Origin: DATKYV01 sp035528275 | GTDB taxonomy: Bacteria; Acidobacteriota; Terriglobia; UBA7540 | Assembly: GCA_035528275.1 (NCBI GenBank) | Contig: DATKYV010000371.1 | Coordinates: 1 to 12,326, forward strand | Direction: 5' to 3' | DNA: 12,326 nucleotides | Part shown: positions 1 to 12,326 of the stretch, one piece after another | How the letters are laid out: each line of letters starts with the position of its first letter | Numbering within the stretch: position 1 is the stretch's first letter | Notes under the pieces: generated by a model | What the model was told of the DNA's origin: nothing | What the model saw: only the letters and a program-made list of their open reading frames with translations | Databases searched by the model: none | Program-made: the position numbers and the translations under genes

Positions 1-375
1 TTGATCGCGCGCGTGAACCGCATCCGGCGGGAGAACCCCGCGCTGCGCCGGAATGACAATCTGCGGTTTCATCAGGTGGACAACGATCAGCTCATCGCCT
101 ACAGCAAGTCGAGCGAGGACGGCGCCAATCTGATACTGGTGGTGGTGAATCTCGACCCTTACCACACGCAGAGCGGCTGGCTGGAGCTTCCCCTGGAGAG
201 CTTCGGGCTTTCGCCGGACCAGTCATTCCAGGTGCACGACCTGCTGAGCGACGCGCGCTATTTCTGGCAGGGACCGCGGAATTATGTGGAGCTGAATCCG
301 CAGGTGGCGCCGGCCCACATCTTCCGCGTGCGGCGGCGGACGCGCACGGAGCGCGACTTCGACTATTTCATGTGA
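1..375 (+). CDS. glgE: GlgE, alpha-1,4-glucan:maltose-1-phosphate maltosyltransferase, C-terminal fragment
   Basis: This is the last 124 or so residues of a protein that begins upstream of the window. GlgE transfers maltosyl units from maltose 1-phosphate to the non-reducing ends of alpha-1,4-glucans in the cytoplasm. The segment matches the GlgE C-terminal beta-domain as I know it: an opening RVNRIRRENPAL helix, then DNDQLIAYSK, LVVVNLDPYHTQSGW, VHDLLSDARYFW, and the typical ending AHIFRVRRR followed by ERDFDYF and a stop at 373-375. The catalytic GH13 barrel lies outside the window, so activity cannot be judged. The TTG at position 1 is very unlikely to be a start, because the ORF opens in the middle of a conserved helix. 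The stop is 18 bases before treS, and the next enzyme makes GlgE's substrate. The main alternative, another GH13 maltosyl enzyme, is unlikely given the neighbours. Confidence 0.92.
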   Translation: MIARVNRIRRENPALRRNDNLRFHQVDNDQLIAYSKSSEDGANLILVVVNLDPYHTQSGWLELPLESFGLSPDQSFQVHDLLSDARYFWQGPRNYVELNPQVAPAHIFRVRRRTRTERDFDYFM

Positions 376-379
376 GGCC

Positions 380-384
380 GGGAG
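380..384 (+). promoter_or_regulatory. Probable ribosome binding site for treS-mak
   Basis: GGGAG lies 9 bases before the ATG at 394, within the 18-base gap after the glgE stop. It is a moderate Shine-Dalgarno match and supports the ATG at 394 as the start. There is no room for a separate promoter, so co-transcription with glgE is likely. Confidence 0.5.
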
Positions 385-393
385 CGAGTCTTC

Positions 394-3750
<3,357 letters not shown>

Positions 3751-3850
3751 GACCAGCCCAGGCGCGGCGCTCGCCGGGGATGGGTTGCCGGAAGTTTTTC
3801 TATGACGAGCCCCGGTCAGGCGGTGAAATTCGCGAGAGAAGGAGGAATTG
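3751..3850 (+). other. Spacer between treS-mak and glgB
   Basis: At 100 bases this is the only gap in the cluster longer than 20 bases. It holds a loose inverted repeat, CCGGGG at 3774-3779 and CCCCGG at 3810-3815, with a 30-base loop. A T5 run sits at 3795-3799. I see no well-spaced -35/-10 pair. The room would allow an internal promoter or leader for glgB, but the sequence does not establish one. It ends in the strong glgB ribosome binding site. Confidence 0.5.
3839..3845 (+). promoter_or_regulatory. Strong ribosome binding site for glgB
   Basis: AAGGAGG is a near-perfect Shine-Dalgarno sequence and the best in the window. It lies 5 bases before the ATG at 3851 but only 2 before the in-frame TTG at 3848, which decides for the ATG. 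A strong site here is consistent with glgB being translated independently of the upstream genes. Confidence 0.8.
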
Positions 3851-5820
<1,970 letters not shown>

Positions 5821-5824
<4 letters not shown>

Positions 5825-7653
5825 GCCCCGCTCTGGGCGCGACTCAGTTGGCAGGAGGCCGCACGGAGTTTCTGGTCTGGGCTCCGCGCGCCGAAAGAGT
5901 GGAGGTCCGACTTCTCGATGCTCGAGAGCGTTTGGTTCCGCTGTCGGCCGGGGAGCGTGGCTATCACCACGCGGTCGTCGAGGGCGCCGGTTCCGGCTGC
6001 CGGTTTTTCTACCGATTGGACGGCGACAAGCAGAGGCCGGACCCCACGTCGCGTTTCCAGCCCGAGGGTGTTCACGGGCCGTCGGAAGTTGTGGATTCCA
6101 TGTTCGATTGGCAAGACTCGGCGTGGCGGGGGCTTCCCCTCGAACGATTCATCCACTACGAGATTCATGTCGGCGCTTTCACACCCGAGGGAACTTTGGA
6201 GGCTATCGTTCCTCGATTGGATGAGCTGAGAGAGCTGGGGATCACGGCAATCGAGCTGATGCCGGTGGCGCAATTCCCGGGGGAACGAAATTGGGGCTAC
6301 GACGGTGTTTGCCCGTTCGCCGTGCAGAACTCGTACGGAGGCCCGCTCGGCCTCAAAAAGCTCGTCAACGCCTGCCACACGCGGGGCCTGGCGGTTGTCC
6401 TCGACGTGGTTTACAACCACCTGGGGCCCGAGGGAAATTACCTCGCGGATTTTGGGCCGTATTTCACCGACTTCTACCATACCCCCTGGGGACCCGCCGT
6501 CAACTACGACAGGGCGGAAAGCGATGAGGTCCGGCGCTACTTCATCGAAAACGCGCTCTACTGGGTCACCGACTTTCACATTGATGCTTTGCGGCTCGAC
6601 GCGGTTCACGCTATCGTCGATCCCTCAGCGCGGCCGTTCCTCGAGGAGCTCGGCGCGGCGGTCCACAAGCGAGCCGAAGAACTGCAGCGTCAGATCTGGG
6701 TCATCCCGGAAAGCGACCGGAACGACGGGCGCCTGATTCGCACGAGGGAAGCCGGCGGGCTGGGCCTCGACGCGCAGTGGAGCGACGATTTTCACCACGC
6801 TCTTCACACCCTGCTCACCGGAGAAAGCGACGGCTACTATGCCGATTTCGGGAAAATTGAACACCTGGCGCGAGCGTTCACCGACGGCTTCGTTTATTCG
6901 GGACAATATTCGTCCAACCGGCGCCGGCGGCACGGGAATACTTCCCGGGATATTCCCGCCCACAGGTTTGTCGTGTGCGCGCAGAACCACGACCAGGTGG
7001 GAAACCGCATGCTGGGGGAGCGTCTCAGCCAACTGGTTTCGTTCGACGGCCTGAGGCTCGCTGCGGGTGTCGTCCTGCTTTCACCGTTCGTTCCTCTACT
7101 CTTCATGGGAGAGGAGTACGGCGAGACCGCTCCGTTTCTCTATTTCATTCACCATTCGGACCCGGCACTCGTCGAAGCCGTGCGCAAGGGCCGCCGAGAG
7201 GAGTTTTCCCGCTTCAGATGGCGGGGCGAAATCCCCGACCCGCAGGACGAGCAGACGTTCTTGCGCAGCAAACTGAATCACGAGCTGCGCCGGAACAGTG
7301 GGCATCGGGTGCTCAATGAATTCTACAGGGAGTTGATCCGGCTGAGAAAACAGCTTCCGTCGCTGGCCCGCCTCAGCAAAGCGGATATGGAAGTTGCGGG
7401 CTTCGAGACGGAAAAGGCTCTCTTCGTGCGAAGATGGAGCGGTTCCGACCAGGCCTTCGCCGTTTACAATTTCAGTGACAGCCCCGCGACGCTTCGCGTG
7501 CCCGTGCCTTCCGGTGAGTGGCAAAAGCTCCTGGATTCCGCGGAAGAGCGCTGGGGCGGGAGTGGCAGTTCCATTCCGAATGCGATAAGCTTGCAAGGAA
7601 GATCATCCATTACGCTCGGCCCGAAGTCGCTGGTCCTGTTTCACGCGGACTGA
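5821..7653 (+). CDS. treZ: Malto-oligosyltrehalose trehalohydrolase (TreZ)
   Basis: TreZ hydrolyses the alpha-1,4 bond next to the terminal trehalose unit of malto-oligosyltrehalose, releasing free trehalose. This is the second step after TreY. The protein has 610 residues, a usual length. Domains: an N-terminal CBM48-like beta-sandwich (about 5-95, FLVWAPRAERVEV), a GH13 barrel (about 110-510), and a C-terminal beta-domain (about 520-610). Motifs are IHYEIHVGAFTPEGT (111-125), DVVYNHLGPEGNYL (195-208), ALRLDAVHAI with nucleophile Asp260, PESDRND with acid Glu297, and CAQNHDQVGNR with Asp391. VHAI and ESDxND are typical of TreZ rather than GlgB or GlgX. The start ATG overlaps the glgB stop in the arrangement ATGA (5821-5824), which usually means translational coupling. 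The ORF could start at the ATG at 5803, which is less likely. All catalytic residues are present. Confidence 0.95.
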
Positions 7654-7668
7654 AAACACCTGAGAATC

Positions 7669-10095
7669 ATGGAACGCTATATCTGCATCCACGGACATTT
7701 CTATCAACCGCCGCGGGAGAATCCCTGGTTGGAAGCCATCGAGCTGCAGGATTCGGCCTATCCCTACCATGACTGGAATGAGCGCATCACCGCGGAGTGC
7801 TACGCACCCAACGCGGTATCGCGCATCCTGGACGGCGAGGGCCGGATCGGCAAAATCGTCAACGACTATTCGAGAATCAGCTTCAATTTCGGTCCCACTT
7901 TGCTTTCCTGGCTCGAAGAGAAAGCGCCCGAGGTTTATCGCGCGGTGCTGGCGGCGGACCGGGAGAGCGCGCAGCGGTTTTCAGGGCACGGCTCGGCCAT
8001 GGCCCAGGCTTACAACCACATGATCCTTCCGCTGGCGAATTCTCAGGACAAGCACACACAGATCCTTTGGGGCCTCCGCGATTTTCGCCGCCGCTTCGAA
8101 CGGGACCCGGAGGGCATGTGGCTGCCCGAGGCCGCCGTCGATCTGGAGACGCTCGAAATCCTTGCCTCCCAGGGGATCCAGTTCACGGTTCTGGCGCCCA
8201 TTCAGGCGCGGCGAGTTCGCGCCATCGGCGGCCGGGCTTGGCGGGACGTGAGCGGCGGCCGCATCGACCCCTCCATGGCTTACCGGCTGCGCCTGCGGTC
8301 GGGTCGCACGATCAGTCTTTTCTTCTACGACGGGCCGGTTTCGCGCGCCGTGGCATTTGAAGGGCTCCTTCAACAAGGTGAACGCTTCGCCCACCGGCTG
8401 AATGAGGCATTCTCCGAGTCGCGCAATTGGCCGCAGCTCGTTCACATCGCCACGGACGGCGAAACCTACGGCCATCACCACCGGTACGGCGACATGGCGC
8501 TGGCCTACGCCCTGGAGTACATCGAGTCAAATCAATTGGCGCGGATTACCAACTACGGTGAATACCTGGAACGCCACCCACCAACTCACGAGGTGGAAAT
8601 TCATGAAAACAGTTCCTGGAGCTGCATCCATGGCGTGGAGCGGTGGAGAAGCAACTGTGGGTGCAACTCGGGAATGAAGCCGGGTTGGAACCAGGAATGG
8701 CGCGCCCCGCTGCGCGAAGCGCTGGATTGGCTCCGCGACGCGCTGGCGACGCTCTACAGTCACCGGGCGGCCGATTTCTTGCGGGACCCCTGGATAGCGC
8801 GCAACGACTACATCGACGTCATCCTGGATCGCTCCCCGGAGAATGTCGACCAGTTCCTTGACCGTCACGCCGCCCGGCCCCTGAGCGACGAAGAAAAGAT
8901 CCTGGCGCTCAAGCTGCTGGAGCTCCAGCGCCACGCCGTGCTCATGTATACGAGCTGCGGATGGTTTTTCGACGAACTGTCGGGAATCGAAACCGTCCAG
9001 GTCATCCAGTACGCCGGACGCGCGCTGCAACTGGCCGGCGAGCTCTTTTCGGAACCCCTGGAACCGGGATTTCTGGATTTGCTCGAGCGAGCCAAAAGCA
9101 ACGTCCCGGAACACCGGGACGGGCGCCACATCTATGAGAAGTTTGTGAGAACCGCCGCGATTGACCTGTACAAGGTGGGTGTTCATTACGCGGTCAGCTC
9201 GCTGTTCGAGAGCTACGACAACGAAACACGAACCTTTTGCTACAACGTCAGCCGCGAAGACTACCGGCTGATGTCTGCGGGGAAAGCCAAGCTGGCGATC
9301 GGCCGGGCGACCATCAGATCCGCCATAACCCGCGAAGCTGCGCGGATGACCTTCGGTGTGATCCACATGGGCGACCACAACGTCAGTGGCGGGGTCCGCG
9401 AGTTTCGCGGCGAGGAAGCCTACCAGGATCTGGGCAAGGAAATCGTCGAGGTTTTCGAGCGCGGCGACTTTTCCGAGCTGCTTCGCCTAGTGGAGAAGAA
9501 CTACGACACGGGTACCGTCACGCTCAAACTTCTCTTCCGCGACGAGCAGCGGAAGATCCTGAGACAAGTTCTGGAATCCGCCCTGGCCGAGGCCGAGGCG
9601 TCCTACCGCCACGTCTACGAGAACTATGCCCCCTTGATGCGATTCGTGACGGCCTTGAACTTGCCCCTGCCGAAAAGCTTTCAGATTGCCGCGGAATTCA
9701 CCCTCAACGCCGACCTGCGCAGGGAACTGGAGGCCGAAACCCTCGACCTCGCTCGGATCGAGTCGTTGCTGGCGGAGGCCAGGAAGGCCGGCATCGCCCT
9801 CGACGAACCCACCCTCGAGTTCTCGCTGCGAAGGAAGATCGAGGAGGTGGCCCGGCGGTTCCGGCAAGAGCCCGGCGATACTGCCGTTCTCCAGGAGCTC
9901 GGAATAAAGACCAGCCTCGCCCGCTCACTGCCGTTTGAGATCAATCTCTGGGCCGTTCAGAACCTCTATTACGACGCCGTGCAGGATATCTACCCCGATG
10001 TTCGGGCCAGGGCCGAACAAGGGGAAGAAGATGCCAGGAACTGGGTGGAGCAGTTTCGTGCCCTGGGCGCAACCCTGCGAGTTCGAGTGGATTAA
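7669..10095 (+). CDS. GH57-family protein with C-terminal DUF3536 region, reaction unknown
   Basis: This 808-residue, probably cytoplasmic protein has no signal peptide or membrane segment. The N-terminal half (about 1-310) looks like a GH57 catalytic barrel: HGHFYQPP (8-15), MWLPEAAVD with putative nucleophile Glu154, and IATDGETYGHHH (260-271) with putative acid Asp263. Glu154 and Asp263 are assigned by motif position only. A middle part has a Cys/His-rich stretch (WSCIHG, then NCGCNSG; Cys319, His321, Cys330, Cys332). The C-terminal part (about 490-790) fits what I recall of DUF3536, with GVIHMGDHN (563-571) as its most striking motif. GH57 members include amylases, 4-alpha-glucanotransferases and branching enzymes, so a glucan-active role is likely; the exact reaction is not known to me. 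It starts 15 bases after treZ with only a weak ribosome binding site and ends 12 bases before treY, so it is probably made with TreZ and TreY. The start ATG sits directly before the first barrel strand. Confidence 0.88.
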   Translation: MERYICIHGHFYQPPRENPWLEAIELQDSAYPYHDWNERITAECYAPNAVSRILDGEGRIGKIVNDYSRISFNFGPTLLSWLEEKAPEVYRAVLAADRESAQRFSGHGSAMAQAYNHMILPLANSQDKHTQILWGLRDFRRRFERDPEGMWLPEAAVDLETLEILASQGIQFTVLAPIQARRVRAIGGRAWRDVSGGRIDPSMAYRLRLRSGRTISLFFYDGPVSRAVAFEGLLQQGERFAHRLNEAFSESRNWPQLVHIATDGETYGHHHRYGDMALAYALEYIESNQLARITNYGEYLERHPPTHEVEIHENSSWSCIHGVERWRSNCGCNSGMKPGWNQEWRAPLREALDWLRDALATLYSHRAADFLRDPWIARNDYIDVILDRSPENVDQFLDRHAARPLSDEEKILALKLLELQRHAVLMYTSCGWFFDELSGIETVQVIQYAGRALQLAGELFSEPLEPGFLDLLERAKSNVPEHRDGRHIYEKFVRTAAIDLYKVGVHYAVSSLFESYDNETRTFCYNVSREDYRLMSAGKAKLAIGRATIRSAITREAARMTFGVIHMGDHNVSGGVREFRGEEAYQDLGKEIVEVFERGDFSELLRLVEKNYDTGTVTLKLLFRDEQRKILRQVLESALAEAEASYRHVYENYAPLMRFVTALNLPLPKSFQIAAEFTLNADLRRELEAETLDLARIESLLAEARKAGIALDEPTLEFSLRRKIEEVARRFRQEPGDTAVLQELGIKTSLARSLPFEINLWAVQNLYYDAVQDIYPDVRARAEQGEEDARNWVEQFRALGATLRVRVD

Positions 10096-10100
10096 GGAAG
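10094..10100 (+). promoter_or_regulatory. Ribosome binding site for treY overlapping the preceding stop
   Basis: AAGGAAG lies 7 bases before the ATG at 10108 and shares its first bases with the TAA stop (10093-10095) of the GH57 gene. Good spacing supports this ATG as the treY start and suggests ribosomes pass from one gene to the next. Confidence 0.65.
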
Positions 10101-10107
10101 AAAGCAA

Positions 10108-12326
10108 ATGGGATCATTCCGCGTGCCGGTGGCGACCTACCGGATTCAATTCAGCTTGGGATTCCGTTTCTCCGACGCCCGGAATCTGGTGCCCTACCTG
10201 CACGACCTGGGAATCACCGACCTCTACGCATCTCCACGCTTCAAGGCTCGCAAGGGAAGTTCGCACGGGTACGACGTCGCTGATCCGGAGCGCGTGAATT
10301 CCGAGTTGGGGACGGAAGAAGAATTCGACGAGTTGGTGCAAAGGCTCAAGCACTACGACATGGGCCTGGTTCTCGATATCGTCCCGAACCACATGGCCGC
10401 CAGCCCCGAGAATCCCTGGTGGATGGATGTGCTCGAAAACGGCACGAGCTCGCGCTTCGCTTCCTTCTTCGATATCGACTGGCACCCGGCGACCACCAAG
10501 GCCGCCTTCCTGCAAGAAAACAGAATTCTGCTTCCCGTGCTCGGTGACCTATACGGCAGGGTTCTCGAAAATCAGGAACTTGCCCTGAAGCTGGATGAAA
10601 GAGGGTTCTTCGTCCGCTATTATGACGCGCGACTGCCCCTCGATCCGAAATCATATCGGTTGCTATTGCAGGACTCCCTGGATCGTATGCGAAACGATCC
10701 CGAGTGTCCCGCCGAGTCGCTCCAGAAGCTCGCTGCGGTGCGCGAGGCCGTCAAGCAGTTGCCGGACCGGGGCGCCCGGGAGTCCCGCGAAATTGCCGCG
10801 AGGCGTTCCGGCAAAGAGGAGATCAAGCAAGACTTGTGGCGGCTGTACCAGGACGACCGGGATGTTCGGAGATCCCTCGACGAAACCCTGCTGGTTTTCA
10901 ACGGCAACCGGGCGGACAAACGGAGCTTCGACCGGCTGGATCAACTCCTCTCCGAGCAGGCTTACCGGCTGGCCTACTGGAAAATTGCGGCGGAGGAGAT
11001 CAACTATCGCCGCTTTTTTGACATCAGCGACCTGGTGGGCCTTCGCCTCGAAGATCCGGAGGTGTTCGAAGCGCGGCACGCCCAGATCGTTCAGCTCGCG
11101 CGGGAAGGGAAAGTCACTGGACTGCGCGTGGACCACATCGATGGCCTTTACGATCCGCAGGACTATCTCCGGCGGCTCCAAGGCTCGCTGAGCGCTTCAC
11201 CCGCGGGAACCTCCGGCCGTCCCGGTTTCTACGTTGTCGTGGAAAAAGTGCTGGGGGGCGACGAGCCGCTTCCCGAGGACTGGCCAGTTTGCGGGACGAC
11301 AGGCTACGACTTTCTCAACGCGGCGAACGGGGTCTTCATCGAGCCGCGAGGGCTCCAGATGCTGGAGGCGAATTACGCGCGTTTCACCGGAAACGCGGCG
11401 ACGTTCAACGATGTCTGCTACTCGCGGAACAAGCTGGTCATGGAACAGTTGTTCCAGGGAGAAGTGAACGCCCTGGCGCACCTCCTGGGCAGGATCGCGG
11501 CGCAGGATCGCCACGCACGAGACCTGCCCTTTTCGGAGTTGATGCAGGCCCTCGTCGAGGTTACCGCCTGCCTTCCGGTCTATCGCACTTACATTCGTGA
11601 CTTCGAAGTTTCTCCCAGGGACCGCATCTATATCGATCGGGCCCTGCGAGCGGCACGAGTGCGAACCCCTCACGAACGGCTCAGCACCGCCGCCTTCGAT
11701 TTCTTGCGCTGCGTCCTGATGCTCGATCCCCCTTATTACGCGGATGTCCACAAGAAGGAGTGGCTGGCGTTCGTGATGCGCTGGCAACAGTTCACCGGCC
11801 CGGTCATGGCCAAGGGGCTCGAGGACACGGCCTATTACGTCCACAACAGCTTGATCTCGCTCAACGAGGTCGGAGGAGATCCCATCCGCAAGAATCTTCC
11901 CATCGATCTCGAGGCGTTCCACCTCTTTAACCAGGAGCGGCCTGCCCGCTGGCCGTGCACGCTCAACGCGACGTCGACACACGATACAAAACGCAGCGAG
12001 GACGTTCGGGCGCGCATCAACGTCCTCTCGGAACTCCCCGACCAGTGGGAGAACGCGCTGCGCCGCTGGAACCGGTGGAACCAGTCCAAGAAACCCATCG
12101 TCAACGGACGGCCCGTGCCCGATCCCGCAGAAGAAGTCCTCCTGTATCAGACGATGTTGGGCGCGTGGCCCCTGGATGAACGTGAAGTGCCGGCGTTCAA
12201 GGAGCGTTTGCAGGCATTCATGCTGAAAGCGGCGCGCGAGGCCAAGACCCATACGAGTTGGATGAATCCCCACGCGGAATATGAAGGCGCGCTCTCGAGC
12301 TTCCTGGAATTCATCCTGGAAGCGTC
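10108..12326 (+). CDS. treY: Malto-oligosyltrehalose synthase (TreY), 3' end beyond the window
   Basis: TreY rearranges the reducing-end alpha-1,4 bond of a maltodextrin to an alpha,alpha-1,1 bond, giving malto-oligosyltrehalose for TreZ. The frame stays open for 739 codons to the window edge, so the C-terminus is missing. It opens with VATYRIQFSLGFRF (8-21) and ASPRFKARKGSSHGYDV (41-57), the TreY signature start. Further motifs are LDIVPNHMA (89-97), GLRVDHIDGLYDP with nucleophile Asp342, VVVEKVLGGDEPLP with acid Glu379, CGTTGYDFLN (395-404), and TSTHDTKRSEDVRAR with Asp626. The region about 190-300 between barrel strands is helical and charged, as in other TreY proteins. Known TreY proteins vary from about 700 to over 900 residues, so anything from a short tail to a whole C-terminal domain could be missing. 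All visible catalytic residues are intact. It follows the GH57 gene by 12 bases. Confidence 0.95.
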   Translation, partial: MGSFRVPVATYRIQFSLGFRFSDARNLVPYLHDLGITDLYASPRFKARKGSSHGYDVADPERVNSELGTEEEFDELVQRLKHYDMGLVLDIVPNHMAASPENPWWMDVLENGTSSRFASFFDIDWHPATTKAAFLQENRILLPVLGDLYGRVLENQELALKLDERGFFVRYYDARLPLDPKSYRLLLQDSLDRMRNDPECPAESLQKLAAVREAVKQLPDRGARESREIAARRSGKEEIKQDLWRLYQDDRDVRRSLDETLLVFNGNRADKRSFDRLDQLLSEQAYRLAYWKIAAEEINYRRFFDISDLVGLRLEDPEVFEARHAQIVQLAREGKVTGLRVDHIDGLYDPQDYLRRLQGSLSASPAGTSGRPGFYVVVEKVLGGDEPLPEDWPVCGTTGYDFLNAANGVFIEPRGLQMLEANYARFTGNAATFNDVCYSRNKLVMEQLFQGEVNALAHLLGRIAAQDRHARDLPFSELMQALVEVTACLPVYRTYIRDFEVSPRDRIYIDRALRAARVRTPHERLSTAAFDFLRCVLMLDPPYYADVHKKEWLAFVMRWQQFTGPVMAKGLEDTAYYVHNSLISLNEVGGDPIRKNLPIDLEAFHLFNQERPARWPCTLNATSTHDTKRSEDVRARINVLSELPDQWENALRRWNRWNQSKKPIVNGRPVPDPAEEVLLYQTMLGAWPLDEREVPAFKERLQAFMLKAAREAKTHTSWMNPHAEYEGALSSFLEFILEA

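Noticed and set aside
1..3. TTG at the window edge as a true gene start
   Set aside because: The translated product begins in the middle of a conserved GlgE segment, so the gene must extend upstream.
3774..3815. Inverted repeat CCGGGG/CCCCGG with a T5 run in the treS-glgB spacer, as a terminator
   Set aside because: The stem is only 6 bp with a 30-base loop, and the T run lies inside the loop rather than after the stem. The tighter CCGG/CCGG pairing before the T run is only 4 bp.
3848..3850. TTG as the glgB start
   Set aside because: It is only 2 bases from the AAGGAGG site; the next codon, ATG at 3851, has proper spacing and is the common start codon.
11197..12273. Open frame of 358 codons on the - strand opposite treY
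   Set aside because: The + strand here encodes TreY catalytic motifs (Glu379, Asp626) without a break; the antisense frame has no recognisable motif.

Overview
This window is one unbroken block of same-strand genes for alpha-glucan and trehalose metabolism. It holds six coding regions, all on the + strand. The first and last are cut by the window edges. The DNA is GC-rich (about 60-66% in most rows I counted), and the genes are packed like a bacterial operon: gaps of 18, 100, -4, 15 and 12 bases. The gene set (GlgE, a TreS-maltokinase fusion, a short GlgB, TreZ, a GH57/DUF3536 protein, TreY) suits a free-living Gram-negative-type bacterium such as Acidobacteriota, Deltaproteobacteria or a related uncultured lineage. 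That is inference; the window has no taxonomic marker.

Layout: 1-375 is the C-terminal end of glgE. 394-3750 is treS fused to maltokinase. 3751-3850 is a 100-base spacer ending in a strong ribosome binding site. 3851-5824 is glgB. 5821-7653 is treZ, overlapping glgB by ATGA. 7669-10095 is a GH57 protein with a C-terminal DUF3536 region and no assigned reaction. 10108-12326 is treY, running off the right edge with its frame open.

How they fit: TreS turns trehalose into maltose, the fused maltokinase makes maltose 1-phosphate with ATP, GlgE adds maltosyl units to an alpha-1,4-glucan, and GlgB branches it. TreY and TreZ run the other way: TreY converts the reducing end of a glucan chain to a trehalose unit and TreZ releases trehalose. 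The cluster therefore encodes both arms of a trehalose-glucan cycle. The GH57/DUF3536 protein between treZ and treY is the one member whose chemistry is unknown to me, and it is the best candidate for something undescribed. No debranching enzyme (TreX/GlgX), MalQ, GlgA or GlgC is visible here.

Two oddities stand out. GlgB carries Asn where the GH13 family has a nearly invariant His in conserved region I. The glgB gene is also about 10 percentage points lower in GC than its neighbours. I saw no tRNA, rRNA, CRISPR, insertion sequence or convincing terminator.
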